Part shown: piece by piece, positions 1-7,420 of the stretch | Position numbering within the stretch: the first letter of the stretch is position 1 | Layout of the letters: every line of letters begins with the position of its first letter | NCBI GenBank assembly: GCA_020058565.1 | Contig: JAGVDT010000034.1 | Coordinates: forward strand, 1-15,665 | Origin: Minisyncoccota bacterium | Lineage (GTDB): Bacteria; Patescibacteriota; Minisyncoccia; Phycocordibacterales; UBA2100 | DNA length: 15,665 bases | Direction of reading: 5' to 3' | Notes under the pieces: generated by a model | The model's input: only the letters and a program-made list of their open reading frames with translations | What the model was told of the DNA's origin: nothing | The model's database searches: none | Program-made: the position numbers and the translations under genes

Positions 1-123
1 GAGGGCTATGAGCCGCAGACCACGGTGCCACTCTCTGAAGGCGACAACGCCCGTCTTTTAGAGATACTCGAAGAAATCGACGCTCACGATGACGTCGAAA
101 ACGTCTTCACCAATGCTGCGTAG
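1..123 (+). CDS. yebC: YebC/PmpR-family DNA-binding regulator, C-terminal end (partial)
   Basis: The window opens inside this gene: 40 codons in frame 1 end at TAG 121-123. The visible tail contains a PQTTVPL segment, then LLEILEEIDAHDDVENVFTN, which matches the usual YebC ending in which an acidic helix is followed by a D(D)VQ-VYTN motif. YebC-family proteins are three-domain cytoplasmic proteins. Some are described as transcriptional regulators, and more recent work links them to translation of difficult peptide motifs. The following ruvC is the common bacterial partner (yebC-ruvC order), which supports the call. The start and about five sixths of the protein lie outside the window. Confidence 0.8.
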   Translation, partial: EGYEPQTTVPLSEGDNARLLEILEEIDAHDDVENVFTNAA

Positions 124-141
124 AGAGAAAAAGCATATATC

Positions 142-192
142 GTATTCTGTATACCGTATTCTGCGGGATACAGAATACTGAATACAGGATAC
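142..192. repeat. Word-repeat palindrome upstream of ruvC
   Basis: GTATTCTGTAT (142-152) is perfectly inverted as ATACAGAATAC (168-178). GTATTCTG recurs at 156-163, and ATACAGGATAC (182-192) is a third, one-mismatch copy of the right arm. The segment is therefore built from a reiterated short word in both orientations, and alternative hairpins can form. It fills most of the gap between yebC and ruvC. No protein or known RNA family is recognised. Confidence 0.75.
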
Positions 193-208
193 AAAATTCT
201 ATTTACAG

Positions 209-214
209 TATACT
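209..214 (+). promoter_or_regulatory. -10 element of ruvC (leaderless type)
   Basis: TATACT lies 7 nt before the ruvC ATG at 222, so a transcript from it would begin at or next to the start codon. No Shine-Dalgarno motif is present. No convincing -35 hexamer is seen 16-18 nt upstream, where the word repeat lies. Confidence 0.5.
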
Positions 215-221
215 TTCGCGC

Positions 222-692
222 ATGAAAGTCCTTGCTATTGACCCGGGATTCGGCAGATGCGGCGTAGCCGTCTTAATGAAAGAGAGGGGTGTAGAGCACG
301 TCCTATACTCAGACTGCATAGAAACCTCGGCGAAGCTGCCCTTTCCGGAGCGGCTTGCCGAAGTGGTTAATGCATGCGAGCGCGTCATAGAGAAAGAGGC
401 GCCCACGCATATGGCTATAGAAAAACTTTATTTTGCGACGAATCAGAAAACGGCGATGCAGGTCGCGGAAGTACGCGGCGCTCTCATTTCCCTTGCCACA
501 CAGCACGGCCTCGGAGTGTTCGAGTACACCCCCATGCAGGTCAAAGCAGCGCTCGGCTACGGTAAAGCCGATAAGAAACAGATCGCGAAAATGATTCACT
601 TACTCGTAAAGATCGACAAGCCCGTAAAGCACGATGATGAATACGACGCGATCGCGGTCGGAGTCACACACCTTGCCCATGCCGGAAGGTAA
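222..692 (+). CDS. ruvC: Crossover junction endodeoxyribonuclease RuvC
   Basis: RuvC cuts Holliday junctions symmetrically as a dimer, acting with the RuvAB branch-migration motor in homologous recombination. The 156-residue protein is close to the usual 160-175. The RNase H-like core is intact: D7 in the opening VLAIDPG strand, E67 in the AIEKLYF strand, and the C-terminal DDEYDAIAVG motif supplying D139 and D142, so all four acidic metal-binding positions are present. The ATG at 222 is preferred because the protein begins directly with the first catalytic strand, as family members do, and a TATACT box sits 7 nt before it. YebC lies 98 nt upstream and the PBP gene 63 nt downstream on the same strand, but each gene appears to have its own -10 element. 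ruvA and ruvB are not in the window. Confidence 0.95.
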   Translation: MKVLAIDPGFGRCGVAVLMKERGVEHVLYSDCIETSAKLPFPERLAEVVNACERVIEKEAPTHMAIEKLYFATNQKTAMQVAEVRGALISLATQHGLGVFEYTPMQVKAALGYGKADKKQIAKMIHLLVKIDKPVKHDDEYDAIAVGVTHLAHAGR

Positions 693-741
693 AAATTAGG
701 GTTATTGGCGAAAACAACTGGTGCTGCATGAGCTTAAACGC

Positions 742-747
742 TACACT
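742..747 (+). promoter_or_regulatory. -10 element before the penicillin-binding protein gene
   Basis: TACACT, followed by 8 nt and then the ATG at 756, gives the same geometry as upstream of ruvC. An overlapping TATAAAA sits too close to the start to serve as a -10. There is no ribosome binding site and no clear -35. Confidence 0.4.
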
Positions 748-755
748 TATATAAA

Positions 756-3275
756 ATGTCCTGGTTTAAACGCGACAAGTTCGATTTCGAGCGCGAATTG
801 CACCGCGCCAAGGAATTCACGGTGCACGCCGCAGAGCGATACGATAAAAAGGTGGTAAAACAAATGCCTAAAAAATGGCTCCCCCAATGGCTTTGGGCGG
901 CGGCTTTTACGCTTGTGCTTGGATTCTTCTTTGTGCTCGGCATATTCGCCGCATGGGCATCGGTCATTGCGATTCCCTCAATAGACAACTTCGAAAACAG
1001 AAAAGTGGCAGAGTCAACTAAAATATACGATCGTACCGGCAACGTCGTCCTCTATGACGTGCATGGTAACGTGAGGCGCACCGCGGTGCCTCTTGCGGAA
1101 ATATCGCCCAACATACAGCATGCGACCGTCGCGATCGAGGACGACTCTTTTTACCAACACCACGGTTTCAGGCCGCTTGCCTTCATGCGTGCGGCATGGG
1201 CCAACATAACGACCGGCGCATACAGCCAGGGCGGCTCTACCATCACGCAACAAGTGGTCAAAAACGCTCTGCTCACCCAACACAAAACCATCATTCGCAA
1301 AATAGAAGAAATTATTCTCGCCATACGGCTTGAGCGCGTCTATACCAAAGACCAGATACTCGAAACATACCTCAATGAAAACGGATACGGCGGCACCATT
1401 TACGGAGTGCAGGAGGCGTCGCAATATTTCTTCGGTGTTGACGCCAAAGACGTTAACCTCGCTCAGGCGGCATATCTTGCGGCGCTACCTCAGGCGCCTA
1501 CAAGGCTTTCGCCGTACGGAAGTCGAAAAAAAGAGCTCGACGCCCGCAAAAATTTGGTGCTATTCAGAATGAAAGAGCTGGGGTACATAAAACAAGAAGA
1601 ATACGAGCAGGCGGTCGCAGAGGATGTGAAATTCCGCGACGAAGCAGAGGCGGGGATCAAGGCGCCGCATTTTGTTTTTTTCATTCGCGAATATCTAGAG
1701 GAAAAATACGGCGCTGACGCAGTACAAAACGGCGGACTTCACGTCGTAACAACGCTCGACTATGGGCTGCAGCAGGACGCAGAGGCATCCGTCGATAAGT
1801 ACGCCGAACAAATGGAGCAGAATTTCAACGCGACAAATCAAGGACTGGTCGCAATCGATCCCAAAACAGGACAAATACTCGCAATGGTGGGTTCTCGAGG
1901 ATACTTCAACAAAGATATTGACGGCGCGGTCAACGTCACAACGTCTCTGCGACAGCCTGGGTCATCTTTCAAACCGTTTGTCTACGCGGCGGCGCTTGAG
2001 AAAGGGTACACCCCCGAAACAGTCGTGTTTGACGTACAAACGCAGTTTTCCACTGCGTGCCTGCCTACTGACACCGCAAGCGACACGCCGCCCTGCTATT
2101 CTCCGGGAAATTACGACGGACTCTTTAAGGGCCCGATGTCTATGCGTGAAGCGCTCGCCCAGTCGCAAAACGTACCGGCTGTGAAGTTTCTATACCTGAC
2201 CGGCATTGCCAACTCCATACGTATGGCGGAAAAACTCGGCATCAACACACTGGAGGATGCTGCACGCTATGGCCTCACTCTGGTGTTGGGCGGCGGCGAA
2301 GTAAAACTTCTGGAAATGACCGGGGCATATGCTGTATTCGCCAACGACGGCGTGAAGAACCCGCCCACCGGAATCCTTAGGGTCGAAGACAAAAACGGAA
2401 GGGTCTTGGAAGAATACCAGCAGAACGCTGAACAGGTGATTGATCCCCAGGTGGCGCGCCAAATAAACGACATCCTCTCTGACAACGTCGCCCGTACGCC
2501 TGAATTTGGCGCTAACTCCCCGCTTTATTTCCCGGGGTATGACGTTGCCGATAAGACAGGCACTACCAATGATTTCCGCGATGTATGGATTGTCGGCTAT
2601 ACGCCCTCGATCGCTGCAGGGGCTTGGGCCGGCAACAACGACAACTCTCCGATGGCGCGGAGAATCGCCGCTTTTATCATCGCCCCAATGTGGCATGAAT
2701 TCATGGAGAAGGCTCTTGCAAAATACTCTTCAGAGTCCGATGCGTTCGTCGCGCCTGCAGCGGATCCGGATCTAGAGACATTGCCGCCAGCTCTGCGCGG
2801 ACAATGGAACGCCAACCCCGCGCTCGGGGTCCACGACATAATTTGGTGGCTCGACAAAGACAATCCGCGCTCCGGCTCAGGAGGTAACCCGTCTGATTCA
2901 CAATACTACTACTGGGACTATCCGGTTCAGCTTTGGGCCGCCTCAAACGGAACATTTACCGGAATTTCCGGCTCAAGCACCCCCGGCACGCTTACGCCAC
3001 CAACACCAATTTCATCAGGGTTCAGCATTACCGCTCCAGCGCCAGGCACCACGGTGCCCTGGGGACTGGCATTCAACGTATCCGTTTCGTACCCTCCAGA
3101 CATGCAGGTTAGTCAGGTCACCTATTTCCTCAATGACAGCCTGGCCGCGGTTTCAAACGCCGCGCCGTTCTCAGCGCTGCTAAACCCAATAGGACACGGT
3201 GTTGCGACAGTCCGCGCTGTAGCAAACACGCCGACAGGCAGCGTTGAATCCAGGGTCACCTTTAGCGTGCAGTAG
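756..3275 (+). CDS. Class A penicillin-binding protein (bifunctional transglycosylase/transpeptidase, PBP1A-like)
   Basis: This 839-residue enzyme polymerises lipid II into glycan strands and crosslinks the stem peptides at the outer face of the cytoplasmic membrane. A basic cytoplasmic N-terminus is followed by one membrane anchor (about 45-72). The GT51 transglycosylase domain has the catalytic Glu in EDDSFYQHHG (E128), then QGGSTITQQ (158-166), RKIEE and ILETYLN. The transpeptidase domain has SSFK (S403 nucleophile, K406), SQN (470-472) and KTG (600-602), so both active sites look complete. A Ser/Thr/Pro/Gly-rich linker (about 705-755) leads to a C-terminal Ig-like beta domain (about 756-839). 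That resembles appended wall- or surface-binding domains in other class A PBPs; its ligand is unknown. The PBP identity is certain; assigning it to one named pbp or mrc gene is not possible from sequence alone. Confidence 0.93.
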   Translation: MSWFKRDKFDFERELHRAKEFTVHAAERYDKKVVKQMPKKWLPQWLWAAAFTLVLGFFFVLGIFAAWASVIAIPSIDNFENRKVAESTKIYDRTGNVVLYDVHGNVRRTAVPLAEISPNIQHATVAIEDDSFYQHHGFRPLAFMRAAWANITTGAYSQGGSTITQQVVKNALLTQHKTIIRKIEEIILAIRLERVYTKDQILETYLNENGYGGTIYGVQEASQYFFGVDAKDVNLAQAAYLAALPQAPTRLSPYGSRKKELDARKNLVLFRMKELGYIKQEEYEQAVAEDVKFRDEAEAGIKAPHFVFFIREYLEEKYGADAVQNGGLHVVTTLDYGLQQDAEASVDKYAEQMEQNFNATNQGLVAIDPKTGQILAMVGSRGYFNKDIDGAVNVTTSLRQPGSSFKPFVYAAALEKGYTPETVVFDVQTQFSTACLPTDTASDTPPCYSPGNYDGLFKGPMSMREALAQSQNVPAVKFLYLTGIANSIRMAEKLGINTLEDAARYGLTLVLGGGEVKLLEMTGAYAVFANDGVKNPPTGILRVEDKNGRVLEEYQQNAEQVIDPQVARQINDILSDNVARTPEFGANSPLYFPGYDVADKTGTTNDFRDVWIVGYTPSIAAGAWAGNNDNSPMARRIAAFIIAPMWHEFMEKALAKYSSESDAFVAPAADPDLETLPPALRGQWNANPALGVHDIIWWLDKDNPRSGSGGNPSDSQYYYWDYPVQLWAASNGTFTGISGSSTPGTLTPPTPISSGFSITAPAPGTTVPWGLAFNVSVSYPPDMQVSQVTYFLNDSLAAVSNAAPFSALLNPIGHGVATVRAVANTPTGSVESRVTFSVQ

Positions 3276-3283
3276 CGCGCTTT

Positions 3284-3298
3284 GTTTGTGTAACAAAC
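3284..3298 (+). other. Small hairpin after the PBP gene
   Basis: GTTTGT, loop GTA, ACAAAC forms a 6-bp stem 8 nt after the PBP stop codon. No T tract follows, so it is not a standard intrinsic terminator. It could be a weak 3'-end structure. Confidence 0.3.
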
Positions 3299-3314
3299 GG
3301 CGCATGTGGCCGTC

Positions 3315-3343
3315 TTAACGCACGTGTGCGCGCAATTAATAAT
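3315..3343 (+). promoter_or_regulatory. Promoter of the secreted FN3/double-psi-barrel gene
   Basis: TTAACG (3315-3320), a 17-nt spacer and AATAAT (3338-3343) make a plausible housekeeping promoter with 4/6 and 5/6 matches to the -35 and -10 consensus. The -10 ends 5 nt before the ATG at 3349, so any 5' leader would be absent or extremely short. Confidence 0.5.
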
Positions 3344-3348
3344 TCTTC

Positions 3349-4299
3349 ATGAAAAACAAAACACTCTGTGCGCGCAAAATTATCTGGGCATCACTGGCGT
3401 CTCTTTTGGCCATATCACCACTGTATGCAACAGCTGCCACCTATCCTCGTGCCGCGATACAACCGCCGGCGGTAACGTGCGTAAAGGGCTCCCCACACAT
3501 TACTATTGACTGGGCTTCTGTGCGCGGCGCCACGAGTTACTCCGTCTTCAGGATGAACAAAGCACTGAACGTATGGACTAATCTCTCGAGCAAGAAGTCA
3601 GCGTCGATATTCAAAGATCGAAAAGCGGCCAGAGGAGGCACCTACCAGTACCAGGTCAAAACATACTTCGGTTCCTCTGTTTCATATTCAAATGTTGTTT
3701 CGGTGCAAGCGCCGACATGCGCCTCTACCATCCCAGAATCGACTGGTGTAGCCAGCCCGCCACCACCTGCGCCACAAACAGCGACGAACCCCGCACCAAC
3801 TCCTCAACCCTCCCCAGGTGAAATTAAATTTGACGCATATCTTACGGGGTATGGCTGGCCAGACAACACGCCGGCAGGCGCAAATATTTCCCATGGCGTC
3901 ATACGCACCAAAGCGGGCGGTGTCGGTACCTTTTCGGACCCCATAACCATCGCTGTCGGGCACTCGATCATCAACGGCAAGGACATTCTGGATTTTCCAA
4001 AAGGTACGAAATTTTACATCCCAACACTTCGCAAGTACTTTATCGTCGAAGATACCTGCGGCGACGGCAACACTCCACAAAACGGACCATGCCACACTGG
4101 GTACAATGGCCTCCCCTGGCTCGACGCATGGGTGGGTGGAGAAAACGCTCCCGCATCTAGTGTCTACGCATGTGAGGAAAAAATTACGGGCGTTCACGCC
4201 GTCATACAGAATCCGTCGGCTACCTATCTAGTGGTTCCCGGTCCGGTATTCAACGTAACCTGTGCGACACTCTTCGGGAACACTCCAGTAATAAACTAA
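3349..4299 (+). CDS. Secreted protein with FN3-like domain and C-terminal double-psi beta-barrel-like domain
   Basis: This 316-residue protein starts with a typical signal peptide: basic NKTLCARK, a hydrophobic core, and likely cleavage after the ATA-x-A region near residue 29. Residues about 40-121 look like a fibronectin-type-III-like sandwich (ITIDWASV...YSVFR...YQYQVKTY...YSNVVSV), with C44 and C124 able to pair across it. A Pro/Thr/Ala-rich linker spans about 125-157. The C-terminal 155 residues carry YLTGYGWPDNTP, FPKGTKFYIPTLRKYFIVED and a WLDAWVGG strand. This resembles the double-psi beta-barrel architecture of RlpA, 3D-domain and expansin-like proteins, including a KG-x-KFYIP...VEDT pattern. 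Four further cysteines (C237, C248, C275, C305) suggest two disulfides outside the cell. A wall-associated role beside the PBP is reasonable but is inference; catalytic activity cannot be confirmed. The stop codon directly abuts the stop of the convergent ASCH gene. Confidence 0.8.
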   Translation: MKNKTLCARKIIWASLASLLAISPLYATAATYPRAAIQPPAVTCVKGSPHITIDWASVRGATSYSVFRMNKALNVWTNLSSKKSASIFKDRKAARGGTYQYQVKTYFGSSVSYSNVVSVQAPTCASTIPESTGVASPPPPAPQTATNPAPTPQPSPGEIKFDAYLTGYGWPDNTPAGANISHGVIRTKAGGVGTFSDPITIAVGHSIINGKDILDFPKGTKFYIPTLRKYFIVEDTCGDGNTPQNGPCHTGYNGLPWLDAWVGGENAPASSVYACEEKITGVHAVIQNPSATYLVVPGPVFNVTCATLFGNTPVIN

Positions 4300-4566
4300 C
4301 TACTCGACCGAGAGAACATACAAACCTTTTTCTTGTATCTCTTCCAGTGGCCAGTACAAATTATTTACGTCGAACCTGCGTACATAGGTGATTGTCTTCA
4401 ATATCTCCCGGCCTGTGTAGGCTTTACTCTCAGGATTCCACTCCCTGAGTTTCAGAACATCACCTTCAACACAATCAAAGTCGGCCAGACGTAATTCATA
4501 TTTTTTCTTACCTGAAGCTATGGCATCGAAATACTCAGGCAATATCTTCTTCTCTATTGTTGTCAT
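4300..4566 (-). CDS. Small ASCH/DUF3850-like domain protein
   Basis: The 88-residue product matches the DUF3850 branch of the ASCH (PUA-related) fold: a KILPEYFDAIASGKKKYELR segment carrying the family GxK-x-x-E-x-R motif (G19, K21, E24, R26), then VEGDVLKLREWNP and a TGREI...TYVRR strand. ASCH proteins are predicted RNA or nucleotide binders, and YqfB of the same fold is an amidohydrolase acting on N4-acetylcytidine; the DUF3850 role is not established. The gene begins 37 nt after the dnaN stop on the same strand, so it is probably cotranscribed with dnaN. It has a real Shine-Dalgarno-like AGGA (4574-4577, 7 nt before ATG), unlike most genes here. That could reflect internal translation initiation within an operon or later acquisition. 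Confidence 0.85.
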   Translation of the reverse strand: MTTIEKKILPEYFDAIASGKKKYELRLADFDCVEGDVLKLREWNPESKAYTGREILKTITYVRRFDVNNLYWPLEEIQEKGLYVLSVE

Positions 4567-4573
4567 GGTTTTT

Positions 4574-4577
4574 TCCT
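4574..4577 (-). promoter_or_regulatory. Shine-Dalgarno site of the ASCH gene
   Basis: AGGA with a 7-nt spacer before the ATG at 4566. It is the clearest ribosome binding site in the window, and it lies in the dnaN-ASCH gap, where leaderless initiation would not be possible on an operon mRNA. Confidence 0.5.
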
Positions 4578-4603
4578 GGAAACTGACAGCTCGAACCTGA
4601 AAG

Positions 4604-5701
4604 CTATCTATTCAAAGGCATCACCAAGTACATAAACGATGCGTCGCCAACGCCGCGGATGATCAAAGGTCTGCCGGCGCCCGCAAACGACAGTGTGACT
4701 GAGTCCGAATCGACGCTGGTGAGACACTCCGCAATATAGCCGATGTGAAAATTTATATCCAAATCTTCCCCGGAAAGCGCGGCCTCCAGATTGTCTGACA
4801 TTTCCCCCACCTCTGGGCTTCGAGCGATCGCAGAAAATATCTTTTTCTTCGGGTATATATGCAGCCCCACATGTTGATCTACACCCGAGAAAACCCGCGC
4901 TTTGCGGAGCATGTCGGCAAAGTCCGCCTTCAAGAGTGTCGCCTCCGTAGCGGACTGTTTGGGTATTATCGCCTTGTAGTCAGGAAAACTTGCATCCACC
5001 ACCCGGGAAACGAACCTCGCACCATTACCGGAAACTATCAGTTGAAAGTCTTCTACCAAAACATCGACCTGATCTTCGGCAACATGATCGAGAATATATA
5101 GAAGTTCATTTACATGCTTTAGTGGTATCAATATTTCTCCCATATCCTTCCCTACGACACTGGGAATATTTTTTTCTGCCAGACGAAAAGAATCCGTGGC
5201 CACACACACCATACCCTGACTTTTGAGCGAAACGTACACACTACCAAGCTCCGGACGTATCATTGAGGGAGAGGCCGCATAGGCCACCGACTGAACCCCC
5301 TTGATAAGTTTTTCCCGGGAAACTGCCACACCCTTTTTTTCTGCTCCTCTGGAGAGCACAGGGAACTCCTCATGCGGCACTGCTTTTATCAAGGTCTTTG
5401 ACCCTTTTGACTCAACCAGTAAATTACCCTCCTCGGAGCGAAGTGTTACTTTGTCTCCATTTATTGAACGCAATGTCGAGGTGAGGATGGAGGCCGGAAC
5501 AGCAATCACTCCACCTGTTTCTATTTCGCCAGAAAACTTTACTTCTATCCCCGCTTCGAGATTGGTTGCGCGCACAACAACCTCTTTATCAGCATCTATC
5601 AAAATACATGAGAGTACCGGCAATGATTCTTTTTTTCCGGTTATTTTTTCTGCGAGAGTCGCCGCATCCAGGAGTTGTCGCTTTGGTAGTAATACTTTCA
5701 T
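4604..5701 (-). CDS. dnaN: DNA polymerase III sliding clamp (beta subunit)
   Basis: DnaN forms the ring that tethers the replicative polymerase to DNA and serves as a docking hub for replication and repair proteins. At 365 residues it has the full three-domain length. Family landmarks are the N-terminal LPVLSCILIDA...TNLEAGIEV segment, RPELGSVYVSL and ATDSFRLAEK in the middle domain, the SGNGARFVSRVVDASFPDYK segment, and the terminal MYLVMPLNR, matching the usual VMPMR-type C-terminus that lines the binding pocket. The ATG at 5701 starts directly at the conserved first strand. It lies 245 nt downstream of dnaA on the same strand, and the gap holds the putative origin; DnaA-trio-like triplets end only 12 nt before the start codon. 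No ribosome binding site is seen. recF, a frequent next gene, is absent and an ASCH gene takes that place. Confidence 0.96.
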   Translation of the reverse strand: MKVLLPKRQLLDAATLAEKITGKKESLPVLSCILIDADKEVVVRATNLEAGIEVKFSGEIETGGVIAVPASILTSTLRSINGDKVTLRSEEGNLLVESKGSKTLIKAVPHEEFPVLSRGAEKKGVAVSREKLIKGVQSVAYAASPSMIRPELGSVYVSLKSQGMVCVATDSFRLAEKNIPSVVGKDMGEILIPLKHVNELLYILDHVAEDQVDVLVEDFQLIVSGNGARFVSRVVDASFPDYKAIIPKQSATEATLLKADFADMLRKARVFSGVDQHVGLHIYPKKKIFSAIARSPEVGEMSDNLEAALSGEDLDINFHIGYIAECLTSVDSDSVTLSFAGAGRPLIIRGVGDASFMYLVMPLNR

Positions 5702-5946
5702 ATATACATCTATCTATTATTACTATTAGGGGTGTGGAAATTGGGTATAACTTGATTTAATCGCGCTCTTTAAGGGTTTCTTCATCTCCGTTATAGGTGG
5801 AAAACTCGCTTCCCGGCCTGTGGAAATACCTGTGGAGTGTCGAAAATTTTGTTCTCCCCAAAAATATCCATCGTCTTGTTCGAGACTTTTCCCTCTGGTT
5901 GTTCTAGTGGTTATCCTCGTGCTCATACAGTGGTTTTCCACAGATA
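5702..5946. other. oriC: Putative replication origin (oriC) between dnaN and dnaA
   Basis: A 245-bp noncoding gap between dnaA and dnaN. DnaA-box matches (consensus TTWTNCACA) are: TTTTCCACA at 5934-5942 (+, 9/9), ATTTCCACA at 5819-5827 (-, 8/9), TTTTCCACC at 5796-5804 (-, 8/9), ATTTCCACA at 5733-5741 (-, 8/9) and TTATACCCA at 5742-5750 (-, 8/9). The last two are directly adjacent and lead into a C-rich spacer and TAA/TAG triplets at the dnaN side. The clustering and gene context make this the leading origin candidate. The divergent orientation of the surrounding operons (dnaA-dnaN leftward, rpmH-jag rightward) fits bidirectional replication from here. Confidence 0.75.
5714..5750 (-). other. 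Basal unwinding element: tandem DnaA boxes, GC spacer, DnaA-trios
   Basis: Read on the minus strand the order is TTATACCCA (5750-5742), ATTTCCACA (5741-5733), CCCC (5732-5729), then TAA-TAG-TAA-TAA-TAG (5728-5714). Two abutting DnaA boxes followed by a short GC-rich spacer and repeated TAG/TAA triplets is the arrangement described for the DnaA-trio strand-separation element of bacterial origins such as that of Bacillus subtilis. The AT-rich stretch that would melt runs into the dnaN start. Confidence 0.65.
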
Positions 5947-7293
5947 CTAAGCGTGTATCAATGTTCGAATGTGTTCGAGTTCGCTCTCGAGCGCGTTGTT
6001 GGTTTTGATTTCCTCTTTTATTTTTTCGCACGAGTGTATGACGGTGGTATGGTCGCGCCCGCCGAGCTTTTCCCCTATCGAGGGGTATGAAACGTTAAAT
6101 TCTTCACGGAGCATATACATGATTATTTGTCGCGGCTTTACGACTTCTTTTTTGCGCGTTTTTTCATAAATACTCTTCTCAGCAACTTCGTAATACTGCG
6201 CTATGCGGCGAACGATTTCTTCGACGGAAACTCCCCGTGAAGGCTTGATGTTGTGTTTTACGAGCGAGCGTACATCGGCCAGAGTAATACCTTTGCCTTT
6301 GTACTGGCTTTTCACGACGATCGTATTAACTATTCCCTCAAGTTCTCGAATGTTGCCCCGCATATTTTCGGCAATGTACTGGATGATTTCGTCGGAAACC
6401 GAAAAACCATGCGTCTCTATCTTGGCGCGAATGATCTGTAGGCGGCTTTCCACATCTGGTTCCGGAATTTCCGCGATCATACCGGCGCTAAAGCGCCCTC
6501 TAAGTCGCTCTTCGAAGCCCGGCAAAAGTGCCGGATGCTTATCGCTCGAGAAAACTATCTGCTTGTTGTTGTCTCTAAGCGCGTTAAATAGGTGAAAAAG
6601 CTCTTCCTGGGTCTTTTCGGTGTTGGCGATGAACTGTATGTCGTCCATGATCATGAGGTCGTACTGCCGGTATTGGTCTTTAAAGTTGTTGGCCCGGCCC
6701 GCGCGAACGGAGTTGATGTAGTCCATTGCAAAGCGTTCCGAGGTGCAGTAGAGGACTTTTTTGCTGGCGTTAGCCTTTTTGAAGGCGTTGCCTATGGCTT
6801 GGATGAGGTGGGTTTTGCCGTGGCCAGTCTGACCGTAGATGAAGAGTGGATTGTAAACGAGCCCTGGACGCTCTAGGACGGCCCTTGAAGCTGCCACTGC
6901 GAGCTCGTTGAAGGGCCCCACTACAAATGTCTCAAATGTATAGCGCGGATTTAGGTTGTCTCGTTTGTCTATATAGAGAGACTGCAGGTCCATCGAGGCA
7001 TTTTCGGGCACCGGGCGTGGCTGTGCTCGCGCGGCGGAGGGGGGCGATCGATGAACCGCGTATTCGACTGTGCGAATTGAGCTATCCAGCCCCCGAAGCG
7101 CCTTAAGAATGAGCTTGTGGTGCTTATCCATTAACCATTCTTTGACTATTTTGCTCGGGACGGCAATGTGCACCGACCCTCCATCACGGGAAAGGATGTC
7201 GGTATTGCGAAACCAGGTACGAAACGATGCTTCAGACGTCCCGAGCTCTATCTGGACCAGTGCGTTTTGCCAAAGCTCTTTGTTGGGCATCAT
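5947..7293 (-). CDS. dnaA: Chromosomal replication initiator DnaA
   Basis: This ATP-dependent initiator binds DnaA boxes, opens the origin and loads the helicase. At 448 residues it has all domains: domain I (about 1-80, with the LWQNAL and FRTWF signature), a short proline-rich linker (about 83-100), the AAA+ domain with Walker A GQTGHGKT (154-161), Walker B LMIMDDIQF (D217/D218), sensor SSDKHP and arginine finger in RLRGRF (R267), and domain IV with the GGRDHTTVIHSCEKI box-recognition signature (411-425). Walker A reads GQTGHGKT instead of the common GGVGLGKT but keeps all nucleotide-binding positions. The start is a double ATG; 7293 is used, and 7290 is equally possible. A promoter at 7371-7399 would give a leader of about 70 nt. 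DnaA boxes at 7421-7441 lie just upstream of that promoter, consistent with autoregulation. Confidence 0.96.
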   Translation of the reverse strand: MMPNKELWQNALVQIELGTSEASFRTWFRNTDILSRDGGSVHIAVPSKIVKEWLMDKHHKLILKALRGLDSSIRTVEYAVHRSPPSAARAQPRPVPENASMDLQSLYIDKRDNLNPRYTFETFVVGPFNELAVAASRAVLERPGLVYNPLFIYGQTGHGKTHLIQAIGNAFKKANASKKVLYCTSERFAMDYINSVRAGRANNFKDQYRQYDLMIMDDIQFIANTEKTQEELFHLFNALRDNNKQIVFSSDKHPALLPGFEERLRGRFSAGMIAEIPEPDVESRLQIIRAKIETHGFSVSDEIIQYIAENMRGNIRELEGIVNTIVVKSQYKGKGITLADVRSLVKHNIKPSRGVSVEEIVRRIAQYYEVAEKSIYEKTRKKEVVKPRQIIMYMLREEFNVSYPSIGEKLGGRDHTTVIHSCEKIKEEIKTNNALESELEHIRTLIHA

Positions 7294-7301
7294 AGAGGGG
7301 A

Positions 7302-7335
7302 AGAGCGTATAGCGTAGAGCGCAGAGTGTATAGAG
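7302..7335. repeat. Reiterated word repeat in the dnaA leader
   Basis: Overlapping variants of AGCGTATAG, AGCGTAGAG, CGCAGAG and GTGTATAGAG follow one another with no inverted partner nearby. The segment lies immediately upstream of the dnaA ATG (7293), downstream of its promoter, and would be transcribed as the 5' leader. Confidence 0.5.
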
Positions 7336-7370
7336 AAATCCAAAAACGAGGCAGCACGCATAGTCCGCTG

Positions 7371-7399
7371 ATTATAGTCTCTTCGTGCGCACTATCCAA
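7371..7399 (-). promoter_or_regulatory. dnaA promoter
   Basis: On the minus strand TTGGAT (7399-7394), 17 nt, and a perfect TATAAT (7376-7371). The initiation point would be near 7364, giving a leader of about 70 nt. The two DnaA-box matches upstream (7421-7441) fit the classical DnaA autoregulation layout. Confidence 0.65.
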
Positions 7400-7420
7400 T
7401 TGACGGAGGGTACGTGTGTG

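Noticed and set aside
2190..2696. Minus-strand ORF of 168 codons within the PBP gene
   Set aside because: Antisense to the transpeptidase domain; no domain or start signals.
3284..3298. Intrinsic terminator after the PBP gene
   Set aside because: Only a 6-bp stem with no T tract, so kept as a hairpin only.
3688..4197. Minus-strand ORF of 169 codons within the secreted FN3/barrel gene
   Set aside because: Antisense shadow, Trp/Arg-rich with no family resemblance.
5726..6031. Minus-strand ORF of 101 codons across the dnaA end and the origin
   Set aside because: Overlaps dnaA domain IV in another frame and crosses DnaA boxes; low-complexity product.
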